Source: Pisaster brevispinus | Taxonomy: Eukaryota; Echinodermata; Asteroidea; Forcipulatida; Asteriidae | Assembly (NCBI GenBank): GCA_023634235.1 | Contig: JAMKCF010000018.1 | Location: forward strand, 8,816,768-8,880,767 | Length of the DNA: 64,000 nt | Direction of reading: 5' to 3' | Shown: positions 9,624-19,375 of the stretch, piece after piece | Numbering within the stretch: the first letter of the stretch is position 1 | Layout of the letters: each line of letters begins with the position of its first letter | Made by a program: the position numbers and the translations under genes | The notes under the pieces: generated by a model | What the model was told of the DNA's origin: nothing | What the model saw: the letters and a program-made list of their open reading frames with translations, nothing else | The model's database searches: none

Positions 9624-10385
9624 CTAAAATTGTAATCTTAGAGCAATGACCTTGAAATCATGCTTATGTGATCCGAATATGCCATTATTCGCTCTGCCTT
9701 GTATCACATCTCTAGACGTAAGCACTCGGAAATCCAATATGAATGCAAGAAAATGTTCGTTCTGACATACTTTGGGCCAGAAATGTGCCGATTTCCATAA
9801 TGAAATAACCAAAGTTCCGTTGGCTTGTTCACGCACCATCTTATCTAAAACCCTTGCTGCTAACATAAGCGGAGGCACCCACCAGTTAATTTCATTGTTC
9901 CGCTTTTGGCTGAATGCATCGACCCCTTCTGTATTTGGGCACCACCACCTTAAAATTAAAACGCGCACACTTCTTGTTGTAATCACACGCAAATCTGTCA
10001 TGTGTGTATGGACCCCATTCTGAATTTAGGGATCGGAAAACCTCTGGGCGTACCATCCAGTCGTCACTATCCGAAATTCTATACTCAATTCGGCCGCTTT
10101 CCTATTTTGAGCTTTCGGTATCCATACTGGATCTATTGTTATCCCAAACCGTTCACACAAACCATGTATTTCCATGGCAACGTTCTGTAGTTTTTCATTT
10201 TTGCTTCCCTTTCTCACAATACTTGTAACATTTCTATTATCTGTGTACCAACGCACATTCTGCCCTTCCAGGCTTACATACAAAGGATTGTAATGCTTTG
10301 TAAAGAGCTTCTATCTCTCGCCACGAGGAACTGTTTCTTTGCTATGACTCTGACCAAGAGCCGACCATTTCCAGAAGTCTAATCA
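9624..10385 (-). pseudogene. DIRS RNase H, C-terminal half, and RT/RH tail
   Basis: Reading down the minus strand: WKWSALGQSHSKETV, then after a one-base shift SSWREIEALYKALQSF (RNase H glutamate), another shift, then VRWYTDNRNVTSIVRKGSK (aspartate) and DPVWIPKAQN. Near 10026 a TAA interrupts the frame. The next stretch is recognisable only in another frame (DRFACDYNKKCARFNF), and the original frame returns at WWCPNTEGVDAFSQ near 9950. The tail WWVPPLMLAARVL, LVISLWKSAHFWP and GRANNGIFG is typical of the C-terminal end of DIRS RT-RH proteins. The recombinase frame begins just after it, within 20 bases. Confidence 0.87.
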
Positions 10386-10434
10386 ATATATGCAAAAAAA
10401 TGGCTTGATCTAGAAAAATTGCAACAGAAATGAT

Positions 10435-10795
10435 TTGTTTTCGCAAATGTCTCCTGAAACCTTCCCAAACAACATATCAAAAAAGTAGAAAAAAGGAATT
10501 AGGGGAAATATGCATAATTTGCATAAATTAACACGGCCGCTTTTGCCTCTATTTTCACTAGTATATGTACGCACACGCCCTGTTAGTAGTAGAAATGATA
10601 TCATTGTCACGTCATATTTGCATGCAAGTGTCTCTTGAAACCCTCCCAAACAACGTCTCTAAAAAGTAGAAAAAAGGAAGTAGGGGAAATATGCATAATT
10701 TGCATAAATTAAAAACGGTCGCTTTTGCCTCTATTTTCACTTATATATGTACGCACACACCCTAATAGTAGAATAATGATATTATCATAACATCA
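10435..10795. repeat. Two 181-bp direct repeats in tandem
   Basis: Copy one (10435-10615) and copy two (10616-10795) share CTTGAAACC/CTGAAACC, GGGGAAATATGCATAATTTG, CGCTTTTGCCTCTATTTTCA and TATGTACGCACAC at a constant offset of 181, with roughly 10-15% differences by eye. They sit immediately upstream of the Penelope fragment. Tandem terminal duplications (pseudo-LTRs) are known in Penelope-like elements; whether these are such repeats is inference. Confidence 0.75.
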
Positions 10796-11169
10796 CTGAC
10801 TCTCGGTAAGATTTCCATCTTAGAGGCGCTGGATTATGTGGTTGAGGAGGACTTTTGCCCGGTACGATATGCACCCGGTGCGATATGAGGAACGATATGC
10901 CCCGAGGTTTCACGGGATTGGCGATTTCCTTTCTTTTTACGTAGGTGTACAATGGAAGCATCTTTGAATTCCCAAAGTATGACACTTGAATGGCTCCTAC
11001 ATGGATTAGAAGATGTTCACCAGCTTCTGGATGGGACAGCGCATCCTGACTTTCACGAGTTCCTGGTTGACTGGAATCTGTGGGAGACATTGAATGGTCT
11101 CGTCATTGACGGAGGGCGTACGGTTCAAGACTGTATCGAAGTATTCAGTCCATCTGCAATGAGTCATCC

Positions 11170-11690
11170 ACACAAGACAAGCAGGCCTGCCCCAACCCCG
11201 ACCAAAAGGTTTCGTTACCCAACCTTAGGTCTCCCCTCCCACCGTTTCCAGCATATTTTTCAGCAAGCAGGGATCAAGGTCTCCAACTCTGCTTTCAAGA
11301 AACTACACAGCTCTCTCCTTTCTCACAAGGACAAGCAAGATCCATCCACTCGTGCAGCAGATTACCGCATTACCTGTGAATGCGGCAAATTTTACCAGAC
11401 GTAACCTTTCTACTATAGGCTCAAGGAACATCGAGCACACGGAGGGAGGAGAGATTTAGAGACGTCAGCTATCGTCAAACACTCGACAAACATCAACGAC
11501 CACCAAGTAGACTGAGTGCTTCAGGACTCATCGCTCCTATCCAGGCATGGCACTCCGGCCGGATCAGAGAGGCCGTCGAGATCTACAAGCCGACACCGTT
11601 CCTCAAGAAATCGGCTTCCACAGTAGTGACATTTTAGCTCTCACTCTTCCTGACCACTGGATCTCCTATTTCCATGCTCAGATCACCTAC
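11170..11690 (+). pseudogene. Penelope-like element, linker and GIY-YIG endonuclease fragment
   Basis: Penelope-like retroelements pair a reverse transcriptase with a GIY-YIG nuclease. Here only the end is readable. FQHIFQQAGIKVSNSAFKKL followed by HSSLLSHKDKQD and YRITCECGKFYQT (to 11404) matches the linker and the first GIY-YIG strand. After a TAA, RLKEHRAHGG and TSAIVKHSTNINDHQVD follow in the same frame. A shift then leads to LIAPIQAWHSGRIREAVEIY, the (R)REAxEI helix with the catalytic glutamate, and a further shift to DTVPQEIGFH...LPDHW. I could not identify RT sequence upstream (10952-11170). Confidence 0.75.
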
Positions 11691-12254
11691 TCATTAGACT
11701 TGGGGCTAATTCAGTTAAGTGAGCATACACTTCCTACCCACTCCCACTTGGTTTCACTTTAGTTTCAATTCCAGGCTACACCAATCATCAACCTAAAGTC
11801 CAGCTAATCCTGTCTTTCTCGCCGTCGTACACCATTGAGCTAAGCCCAAGTACCAGATAATCTCTTCAGCAGTACAATAAGCACCATCCAGCAGCAGAGT
11901 CCAGCATTTTCCTGAAAACCATCAGAGCATATTGACCGAAACGTCGAGTTGTCTGACCATCGGTTCTCACCAGAACCACCCTTTATCAAAAGAGTTTCTA
12001 CGCTACATGGTGTCACCACAAACCTCACCTGACTGTACTCCCACTTGCATACTAACATTCAAAAGCATGTATGATGTGTTCACATATCATTTGCTTCTAA
12101 TCTAGACCTCAAAGCATACATAATAATGCACAGGTTACCATTAACAGAGCCCAAGAATTTGGCTGGAAAACGTCAGTCACCTTGGAATTTCTAATTGGTT
12201 GATTTATTTGCAATTTTGTCTAGGTCAAACCACAGATTGACTAGACTACATGTC

Positions 12255-12960
12255 CATGTTTTCGCATACATAACATCCTTACCCTATCCCTGAGGCATCC
12301 GTAAACATTGTGCAGCAATCTAAATTCAGGCAAGATATGGTTGTGCCATTCAACTTCTGTACATTCTTACACCATAATTCTTTTTTCAATTCTGCTGCAC
12401 CTGACACGATCACTGGGGCATCCAGCTGGCTCTGCTGTTTATGCACTTTTCCTTTGTCCTCAATTGTACAATAATACCGAATGCGGATTGCATTGATATT
12501 TCTTGGCCTGCTACCCCGGCTAACTCTCTAACCGGAACTAGTTTATTTCCCTTATTCGAACGGATCAACAGAGCCTCAGCCGACATCTTAAATTTGTTAA
12601 TTCATTGATCGGTTATCCGCACCTCTCCTTTATTAAAGTTCCAATCTAGTCCTAACCAAGTTGCCCGCCCTCTCGGATCCCAGTTACATTTCTCATCTGC
12701 TAGAATGAAACCCAGTTTCGTCAAGTCTTCTCTGATTTTGCAACTTAATTGGTTGGCCTTATCTAGCCCCGTGTATACCGAAAGGCAGTACGTTAAACCT
12801 AAAAATATTACCTTTGCTTCCCCTCGAAATACCAAGCAAACCCTAAATGCTGTCTTTGCTGCTCAAAAATCTCCACGTGGTGGTATGCTGATTTGAGATT
12901 GAATGTGAGTACTAGATCACCCACTTCAAACGTGTCCCTCGCCACCAAGCATCTTCATAT
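12255..12960 (-). pseudogene. DIRS reverse transcriptase and start of RNase H, catalytic segment deleted
   Basis: The fingers/palm start is DLVLTFNLKSAYHHVEIFEQ (from about 12918) with LGFAWYFEGK, then a stop and a shift into FLGLTYCLS. The text then jumps to GLDKANQLSCKIREDLTKLG and KCNWDPRGRATWLGLDW (12835-12602). In family members a stretch of roughly 45 residues carrying the catalytic LDD motif lies between these two parts; it is absent. Downstream, past a stop, VPVRELAGVAGQEISM and MFTDASGIG (the first RNase H aspartate, near 12300) are still readable. The reading breaks at about 12255, where the Penelope-bearing insert begins. Confidence 0.85.
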
Positions 12961-12987
12961 TTGAATTTACATTTGAATAAGTGGGGG

Positions 12988-13631
12988 TTAATATATTTGC
13001 TGTCCAAAACCCTCCTTCATGTTCCTTTGTTCTCTGAAACCGTCAATGAATTCACCACTGTAGGTTTTAGATTCATCAGGTTTACGCTCATACGTTTGGA
13101 AACGTTTGAACCCGTGCTGCCTCTTGTTTTGCTTCGACTTCCTCTCGGCCCCCAAATCTGCTTTCACCTTGCGTTTCTCATCTTCTGAATTGTCTGCTAG
13201 TGAATTCTTTTCGTACTCCGCCACCATGCTTCAACCATGCAGAAAACTGTCGGCCATCTTGATTAGCTTCTGTCTTTGCTCGATAATGTTAATACCTTCC
13301 GAAATTTTCCCTAGTGCTTCTGTCACGGCGCTCTTGACGTCTTGTTTGTCCTGTAACTTCAAAGCAAGCTAAGCTTCCTTTAGCTTTCTGTGTAGCTTGA
13401 CGTTAACTTTGTATTGTTCTTTTTTCCTTTCCGTTGAAAATTATAAGAATCTGTGTTCATCCCTTCTATGTTTGCTATTTGTACATCACTTGAAGCTTTT
13501 TGGCTGTCATTGATATTTTGCTGAAAAGTATTCAGACGCGTAGATATGAGGTTATCCAAATTTGTCAAAAGCCTGTTCTGAGTCTGGTTCACTTTAACGT
13601 CTATTAGTTCTGCGACTTTTGCCGGCTCCAT
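12988..13631 (-). pseudogene. DIRS gag-like ORF1
   Basis: The start at 13631 (MEPAKVAELIDVKVNQTQNR) opens an 83-codon segment predicted to be helical. After a frame break, LQDKQDVKSAVTEALGKISE followed by GINIIEQRQKLIKMADSF (about 13360-13240) and VAEYEKNSLADNSEDEKRKV (from 13227) match the conserved middle of DIRS ORF1 proteins, where EGxxxIxxRQKxIKxAD is followed by an EYExxxLAxxSxDEK block. The C-terminal part is rich in lysine and arginine and may bind RNA. Stops occur near 13380, 13370 and 13230. Confidence 0.78.
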
Positions 13632-13716
13632 ATCGAAAAAACGTGCTGTTGCATGAAGTGCTAGGCTAGAATAAACTCCTCGTTCAGTAAACGCCCTTAA
13701 ACGTTCATATTGTGGC

Positions 13717-13805
13717 GTGTCGTGGCCGAGCGGATAAGAGCACTGGACTCAAGCTCTGGAGTTTCCGACTCAGCAGAGTGTGGGTTCGAGTCCCGGTCGT
13801 GACAC
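13717..13805 (+). pseudogene. tRNA-Leu(CAA)-like head of the SINE
   Basis: It keeps the internal pol III A and B boxes, but the acceptor ends pair in only about five of seven positions (GTGTC.. with ..GACAC) and SINE sequence follows directly. It is not annotated as a functional tRNA. Confidence 0.75.
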
Positions 13806-14129
13806 TTGTTCTTAAGCAAGACACTTAACCATTATTGCTTCGTCCTTCGGATGGGACGTAAAGCCGTTGGCCCCGTGTGTTGTGTAACGCACGTAAAAGA
13901 ACCCAGTACACTTATCGAAAAGAGAAGGGGTTCGCCCCGGTGTTCCTGGTTTGATTGGCTGCATATTGCGCCACAGCACCTTATGAACCATTACATGGTG
14001 CTATGTAAAGGAGCAAGTCTCATACGTCAAACGAAGCCCCACATACCTTGCAGGAAATTAATGTTGAAGCGCCTTGAGCGTCACTGAGTGACGGATATGA
14101 GCGCTATATAAGAAGCCATTATTATTATA
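13717..14129 (+). mobile_element. tRNA-Leu-derived SINE with L2-like 3' tail
   Basis: The head (13717-13805) folds as a class II tRNA: A box TGGCCGAGCGGA, anticodon arm with CAA (GGACTCAAGCTC), a long variable arm and B box GGTTCGAGTCC. It is best read as tRNA-Leu(CAA) with a decayed acceptor stem. The body contains TCGTCCTTCGGATGGGACGT and GCACGTAAAAGAACCCA, shared widely among invertebrate SINEs of the Meta/Deu type (from memory). The tail GCGCTATATAAG followed by ATTATTATTAT resembles L2-clade LINE ends, which would supply retrotransposition. At about 413 bp it looks full length. It sits about 100 bp before the first 5S gene. Confidence 0.82.
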
Positions 14130-14231
14130 TTCAAAATTACCGCCACCTGGCGGAACTCGGTGGAACTCGGTGGAATGCATTATGATTCCCCTGATTCCCC
14201 TGAGGCGGAACTCAATCGAAGTAAGCAGTTT

Positions 14232-14351
14232 GTCTACGGCCATACAACACTGGAAACAACGGTTCTCGTCTGATCACCGAAGTTAAGCAGCGTCGGGCCT
14301 GGTCAGTACTTGGAAGGGAGACCTCCTGGGAATACCGGGTGCCGTAGACAT
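14232..14351 (+). rRNA. First 5S rRNA gene of the array (edge copy)
   Basis: It is more divergent than internal copies (ACAACACTGGAAACAACGG near the 5' end, CGTCTGATC in loop C, GGAAGGGAG in box C). Its flank on the left (14130-14221) is unique sequence with a short GGAACTCGGTGGAACTCGGT repeat, so this is the true left border. Helix I is intact (GTCTACGGC with GCCGTAGAC). It may be expressed, but edge copies usually escape homogenisation. Confidence 0.9.
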
Positions 14352-14831
14352 CTATTTTGTTTTCGTTTTTCTTTTTTTGATTAACAGAAACTTGAAATTA
14401 ACCATTAAGCACATACATTTATGTAAGCAGATTGTCTACGGCCATACTACGCTGAAAACACCGGTTCTCGTTTGATCACCGAAGTTAAGCAGCGTCGGGC
14501 CAGGTCAGTACTTGGACGGGAGACCTACTGGGAATACTTGGTTCCGTAGACATCCATTTTGTTTTCCAACTTTTTTGACTTGCAGAAACTTTAAATTGAC
14601 CATTACGCATGTAATTTTCTGTAAGCAGTTTGTCTACGGCCATACTACGCTGAAAACACCGGTTCTCGCTTGATCACCGAAGTTAAGCAGCGTCGGGCCA
14701 GGTCAGTACTTGGACGGGAGACCTCCTGGGAATACCGGGTGCCGTAGACATCTATTTTGTTTTTTTTTCCTTTTTTGACTAACATAAACTTGAAATTAAC
14801 GATTAAGCACATAAATGTATGAAAGCAGTTT

Positions 14832-15089
14832 GTCTACGGCCATACTACGCTGAAAACACCGGTTCTCGTTTGATCACCGAAGTTAAGCAGCGTCGGGCCT
14901 GGTCAGTACTCGGACGGGAGACCTCCTGGGAATACCGGGTGCCGTAGACATCCCATTTGTAAGCAGTATGTCTGCGGCCATACTACCCTGAAAACACCGG
15001 TTCTCGTTTGATCACGGAAGTTAAGCAGCGTCGTGCCAGGTCAGTACTTGGACGGGAGACCTCCTGGGAATACCGGGTGCAGTAGACAT
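14832..15089 (+). rRNA. Close 5S pair with an 18-nt spacer and no terminator between
   Basis: The gene 14832-14951 is followed after only 18 nt (CCCATTTGTAAGCAGTAT) by the gene 14970-15089, so about 60 nt of normal spacer, including all T-runs, are deleted. The next TTTT is at 15093-15096, after the second gene. Transcription from the first gene would be expected to run through as a 5S dimer. The second gene has several substitutions (GTCTGCGG, ATCACGG, GTGCAGTAG). Confidence 0.85.
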
Positions 15090-15367
15090 CTATTTTGTTT
15101 TCGTCCTTTTTTTTGACTAACAGAAACTTGAAATTAACCACTAAGCACATAAATTTATGTAAGCAGTTTGTCTACCGCCATACTACGCTGAATACACCGG
15201 TTCTCGTTTGATCAACGAAGTTAAGCAGCGTCGGGCCAGGTCAGTACTTGGACGGGAGACCTCCTGGGAATACCAGGTGCCGTAGACATCCAGTTTGTTA
15301 TTCTCCTTTTTTGACTAACAGAAACTTGAAGAAAACCATTAACCACCTAATTTTACATGAGAAGTTT

Positions 15368-15487
15368 GTCTACGGCCATACTACGCTGAAAACACCGGTT
15401 CTCGTTTGATCACCGAAGTTAAGCAGCGTCGGGCCAGGTCAGTACTTGGACGGGAGACCTCCTGGGAATACCGGGTGCCGTAGACAT
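15368..15487 (+). rRNA. 5S rRNA gene, consensus-type reference copy
   Basis: 5S rRNA is the small pol III-transcribed RNA of the large ribosomal subunit. Helix I pairs nt 1-9 (GTCTACGGC) with nt 110-118 (GCCGTAGAC) without mismatch. The internal control region is intact: box A about nt 50-64 (AGTTAAGCAGCGTCG), IE about nt 67-72, box C about nt 80-97 (TGGACGGGAGACCTCCTG); these positions follow the Xenopus layout. A TTTT terminator follows at 15491-15494. Nothing in the copy suggests inactivation. Confidence 0.95.
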
Positions 15488-15490
15488 CTA

Positions 15491-15494
15491 TTTT
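15491..15494 (+). terminator. Pol III T-run terminator of the reference 5S copy
   Basis: TTTT begins four bases after the gene end, in CTATTTTG. This is the class 1 spacer arrangement (CATCTATTTTG), found in most copies. Confidence 0.85.
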
Positions 15495-15548
15495 GTTTCG
15501 TTTTTTTTCCTTTTTTGACTAACAGAAACATGAAATTAACCATTAAGC

Positions 15549-15562
15549 ACATAAATTTATGT
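15549..15562 (+). promoter_or_regulatory. Upstream AT-rich palindrome of a 5S gene (positions -23 to -10)
   Basis: ACATAAATTTATGT, a perfect 14-bp palindrome, lies upstream of the gene starting at 15572 and recurs in many units. Its location matches the -25 region where TATA-like elements assist 5S transcription in several animals; its function here is inferred. Confidence 0.45.
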
Positions 15563-16300
15563 AAGCAGTTTGTCTACGGCCATACTACGCTGAGAACACC
15601 GGTTCTCGTTTGATCACCGAAGTTAAGCAGCGTCTGGCCGGGTCAATACTTGGACGGGAGACCTCCTGGGAATACCGGGTGCCGTAGACATCTATTTTGT
15701 TTTCGTCCTTTTTTGCAAAACAGAAACTTGAAATTAACCATTAAGCACAAAAATGTATGAAAGCAGTTTGTCTACGGCCAAACTACGCTGAAAACACCGG
15801 TTCTCGTTTGATCACCGAAGTTAAGCAGCGTCTGGCCAGGTCAGTACTTGGACGGGAGACCTCATGGGAATACCGGATGCCGTAGACATCCAGTTTGTTA
15901 TTCTCCTTTTTTGACTAACAGAAACTTGAAATTAACCATTAAGCACATACATTATGTATGCAGTTTGTCTACGGCCATACTACGCTGAATACACCGGTTC
16001 TCGTTTGATCACCGAAGTTAAGAAGCGTCGGGCTAGGTCAGTACTTGGACGGGAGACCTCCTGGGAATACCGGGTGCCGTAGACATCCAGTTTGTTATTC
16101 TCCTTTTTTGACTAACAGAAACTTGAAGAAAACCACTAACCACTTAATTGTATAGGAGAAGTTTGTCTACGGCCATACTACGCTGAAAACACCGGTTCTC
16201 GTTTGATCACCGAAGTAAAGCAGCATCGGGCCTGGTCAGTGCTTGGACGGGAGACCTCCTGGGAATACCGGGTGCCGCAGACATCCAGTTTGTTATTCTC

Positions 16301-16307
16301 TTTTTTT
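16301..16307 (+). terminator. Distal T-run terminator of a class 2 spacer
   Basis: After the gene 16165-16284 the trailer CCAGTTTGTTATTCTC has no run of four Ts, so the first strong terminator is this T7 run, 17 nt past the gene end. Class 1 spacers terminate 4-7 nt past the end. Confidence 0.7.
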
Positions 16308-16362
16308 GACTAACAGAAACTTGAAGAAAACCATTAACCATGTAATTTTATATAAGAACTTT

Positions 16363-16483
16363 GTCTACGGCCATACTATGCTGAAAACACCGGTTCTCGC
16401 TTTATAACCGGTGGTTAAGCAGCGTCGGGCCAGGTCAGTACTTGGACGGGAGACCTCCTGGGAATACCGGGTGCCGTAGACAT
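16363..16483 (+). rRNA. 5S rRNA variant with palindromic helix III (copy 1 of 6)
   Basis: Where normal copies read CTCGTTTGATCACCGAAGTT, this reads CTCGCTTTATAACCGGTGG and then TT. The result is CACCGGTT and AACCGGTG as perfect 8-bp inverted arms around a 10-nt loop, one base longer than the standard gene. It also carries TATGCTG for TACGCTG. Box A, IE, box C and helix I are otherwise standard. It may be a pseudogene or a distinct 5S type. Confidence 0.9.
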
Positions 16484-17758
16484 CTATTTTTATTTTTTTT
16501 TTCCTTTTTTGACTAACAGAAACTTGAAATTAACCATTAAGCACATAAATGTATGAAAGCAGTTTGTCTACGGCCATACTACGCTGAAAACACCGGTTCT
16601 CGTTTGATCACCGAAGTTAAGCAGCGTCTGGCCAGGTCAATACTTGGACGGGAGACCTCCTGGGAATACCGGGTGCAGTAGACATCTATTTTGTTTTCGT
16701 CCTTTTTGCAAAACAGAAACTTGAAATTAACCATTAAGCACATAAATTTATGAAAGCAGTTTGTCTACGGCCATACTACGCTGAAAACACCGGTTCTCGT
16801 TTGATCACCGAAGTTAAGCAGCCTCGGGCCAGGTCAGTACTTGGACGGGAGACCTCCTGGGAATACCGGGTGCCGTAGACATCTATTTTGTTTCGTTTTT
16901 TTTTTCCTTTTTTGCCTAACAGAAACATGAAATTAACAATTAAGCACATAAATTTATGTAAGCAGTTTGTCTACGGCCATACTACGCTGAGAACACCGGT
17001 TCTCGTTTGATCACCGAAGTTAAGCAGCGTCTGGCCGGGTCAATACTTGGACGGGAGACCTCCTGGGAATACCGGGTGCCGTAGACATCTTTTTTGTTTT
17101 TGTCCTTTTTTGCAAAACAGAAACTTGAAATTAACCATTAAGCACAAAAATGTATGAAAGCAGTTTGTCTACGGCCAAACTACGCTGAAAACACCGGTTC
17201 TCGTTTGATCACCGAAGTTAAGCAGCGTCTGGCCAGGTCAGTACTTGGACGGGAGACCTCATGGGAATACCGGATGCCGTAGACATCTATTTTGTTTTCG
17301 TCCTTTTTTGACTAACAGAAACTTGAAATTAACCATTAAGCACATACATTATGTATGCAGTTTGTCTACGGCCATACTACGCTGAATACACCGGTTCTCG
17401 TTTGATCACCGAAGTTAAGAAGCGTCGGGCTAGGTCAGTACTTGGACGGAGACCTCCTGGGAATACCGGGTGCCGTAGACATCCAGTTTGTTATTCTCCT
17501 TTTTTGACTAACAGAAACTTGAAGAAAACCACTAACCACTTAATTGTATAGGAGAAGTTTGTCTACGGCCATACTACGCTGAAAACACCGGTTCTCGTTT
17601 GATCACCGAAGTAAAGCAGCATCGGGCCTGGTCAGTGCTTGGACGGGAGACCTCCTGGGAATACCGGGTGCCGCAGACATCCAGTTTGTTATTCTCTTTT
17701 TTTGACTAACAGAAACTTGAAGAAAACCATTAACCATGTAATTTTATATAAGAACTTT

Positions 17759-17879
17759 GTCTACGGCCATACTATGCTGAAAACACCGGTTCTCGCTTTA
17801 TAACCGGTGGTTAAGCAGCGTCGGGCCAGGTCAGTACTTGGACGGGAGACCTCCTGGGAATACCGGGTGCCGTAGACAT
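17759..17879 (+). rRNA. 5S rRNA variant with palindromic helix III (copy 2 of 6)
   Basis: It carries the same replacement as at 16363 and lies at +1396 with the same neighbours, so it arose by duplication of a seven-unit block. Confidence 0.9.
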
Positions 17880-19351
17880 CTATTATTTTTTTTTTCCTTT
17901 TTTGACTAACAGAAACTTGAAATTAACCATTAAGCACATAAATGTATGAAAGCAGTTTGTCTACGGCCATACTACGCTGAAAACACCGGTTCTCGTTTGA
18001 TCACCGAAGTTAAGCAGCGTCTGGCCAGGTCAATACTTGGACGGGAGACCTCCTGTGAATACCGGGTGCCGTAGACATCTATTTTGTTTTCGTCCTTTTT
18101 TGCAAAACAGAAACTTGAAATTAACCATTAAGCACATAAATTTATGAAAGCAGTTTGTCTACGGCCATACTACGCTGAAAACACCGGTTCTCGTTTGATC
18201 ACCGAAGTTAAGCAGCGTCGGGCCAGGTCAGTACTTGGACGGGAGACCTCCTGGGAATACCGGGTGCCGTAGACATCTATTTTGTTTCGTTTTTTTTTTC
18301 CTTTTTTGACTAACACAAACTTGAAATTAACCATTAAGCACATAAATTTATGAAAGCAGTTTGTCTACGGCCATACTACGCTGAAAAAACCGGTTCTCCT
18401 TTTATCACCGAAGTTAAGCAGCGTCTGGCCAGGTCAATACTTGGACGGGAGACCTCCTGGGAATACCGGGTGCCGTAGACATCTATTTTGTTTTCGTCCT
18501 TTTTTGCAAAACAGAAACTTGAAATTAACCATTAAGCACATAAATGTATGAAAGCAGTTCGTCTACGGCCAAACTACGCTGAAAACACCGGTTCTCCTTT
18601 GATCACCGAAGTTAAGCAGCGTCTGGCCAGGTCAGTACTTGGACGGGAGACCTCATGGGAATACCGGATGCCGTAGACATCTATTTTGTTTTCGTCCTTT
18701 TTTGACTAACAGAAACTTGAAATTAACCATTAAGCACATACATTTACGTAAGCAGTTTGTCTACGGCCATACTACGCTGAAAACACCGGTTCTCGTTTGA
18801 TCACCGAAGTTAAGCAGCGTCGGGCCAGGTCAGTACTTGGACGGGAGACCTCCTGGGAATACCGGGTGCCGTAGACATCCAGTTTGTTATTCTCCTTTTT
18901 TGACTAACAGAAACTTGAAATTAACCTTTAAGCACATACATTATGTATGCAGTTTGTCTACGGCCATACTACGCTGAATACACCGGTTTTCGTTTGATCA
19001 CCGAAGTTAAGCAGCGTCTCGCTAGGTCAGTACTTGGACGGGAGACCTCCTTGGAATACCGGGTGCCGTAGACATGTATTTTGTTTTTTGTTTTTTCCTT
19101 TTTTGACTAACAGAAACTTCAAATTAACCTTAAGCACATAAATGTATGAAAGAAGTTTGTCTACGCCCATACTACGCTGAAAACACCGGTTCTCGTTTGA
19201 TCACCGAAGTTAAGCAGCGTCTTGCCAGGTCAGTACTTGGACGGGAGACCTCCTGGGAGTACCGGGTGCAGTAGACATCTATTTTGTTTTCGTCCTTTTT
19301 TGACTAACAGAAACTTGAAATTAACCATTAAGCACATAAATTTATGTATTT

Positions 19352-19375
19352 GTCTACAGCCATACTACGCTGAAT
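19352..19375 (+). pseudogene. 5S rRNA gene, 5' fragment interrupted by a transposon
   Basis: Nucleotides 1-24 of a 5S gene (GTCTACAGCC...CGCTGAAT) end exactly where the hAT-like element begins. The remainder resumes at 20565. The split gene keeps its whole internal promoter in the right-hand part, but its own 5' end is about 1.2 kb away. Confidence 0.92.

Larger units (their letters stand above)
10386..12254. mobile_element. Insert splitting the DIRS RNase H (Penelope-bearing)
   Basis: DIRS RNase H coding stops at about 12255 and resumes at about 10385 on the minus strand, so the 1.87 kb between is foreign. It contains a pair of 181-bp direct repeats at one end (10435-10795) and a plus-strand Penelope-like C-terminal fragment (11170-11690). 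The stretch 11700-12254 has no recognised coding sequence but contains GACCGAAACGTCG (11935-11947), a motif I associate with Penelope-like 3' regions. Exact boundaries and target duplications were not resolved. Confidence 0.6.
8674..13631 (-). mobile_element. DIRS-order (tyrosine recombinase) retrotransposon, degenerate and nested
   Basis: On the minus strand the order is gag-like ORF1 (13631-12988), reverse transcriptase (about 12960-12602), RNase H (12601-12255, then 10385-9624) and tyrosine recombinase (9609-8674). DIRS/Ngaro/PAT elements use a tyrosine recombinase in place of an integrase. No methyltransferase segment lies between RNase H and recombinase, which favours a Ngaro-like or reduced architecture; that subgroup call is tentative. 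The element carries nonsense codons, frameshifts and deletions, and is split inside RNase H by an insert (10386 to about 12254). Terminal repeats were not found. Confidence 0.87.
14232..19278 (+). rRNA. 5S rRNA genes, block A (26 uninterrupted copies)
   Basis: Each copy runs from its start for about 119-120 nt. Starts: 14232, 14434, 14632, 14832, 14970, 15170, 15368, 15572, 15770, 15967, 16165, 16363, 16566, 16763, 16969, 17167, 17364, 17561, 17759, 17959, 18157, 18363, 18561, 18759, 18956, 19159. Units 15572-16763 recur as 16969-18157 at an offset of about 1396. Copies 16363 and 17759 are the palindromic helix III variant. The copy at 15368 matches the consensus throughout. Confidence 0.95.

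Noticed and set aside
10785..11090. 101-codon minus-strand frame as DIRS coding sequence
   Set aside because: It lies in the insert, matches no DIRS motif and is antisense to sequence leading into the Penelope fragment.
13717..13805. Functional tRNA-Leu(CAA) gene
   Set aside because: The acceptor stem is mispaired and SINE body sequence follows directly without a terminator; it is the SINE head.
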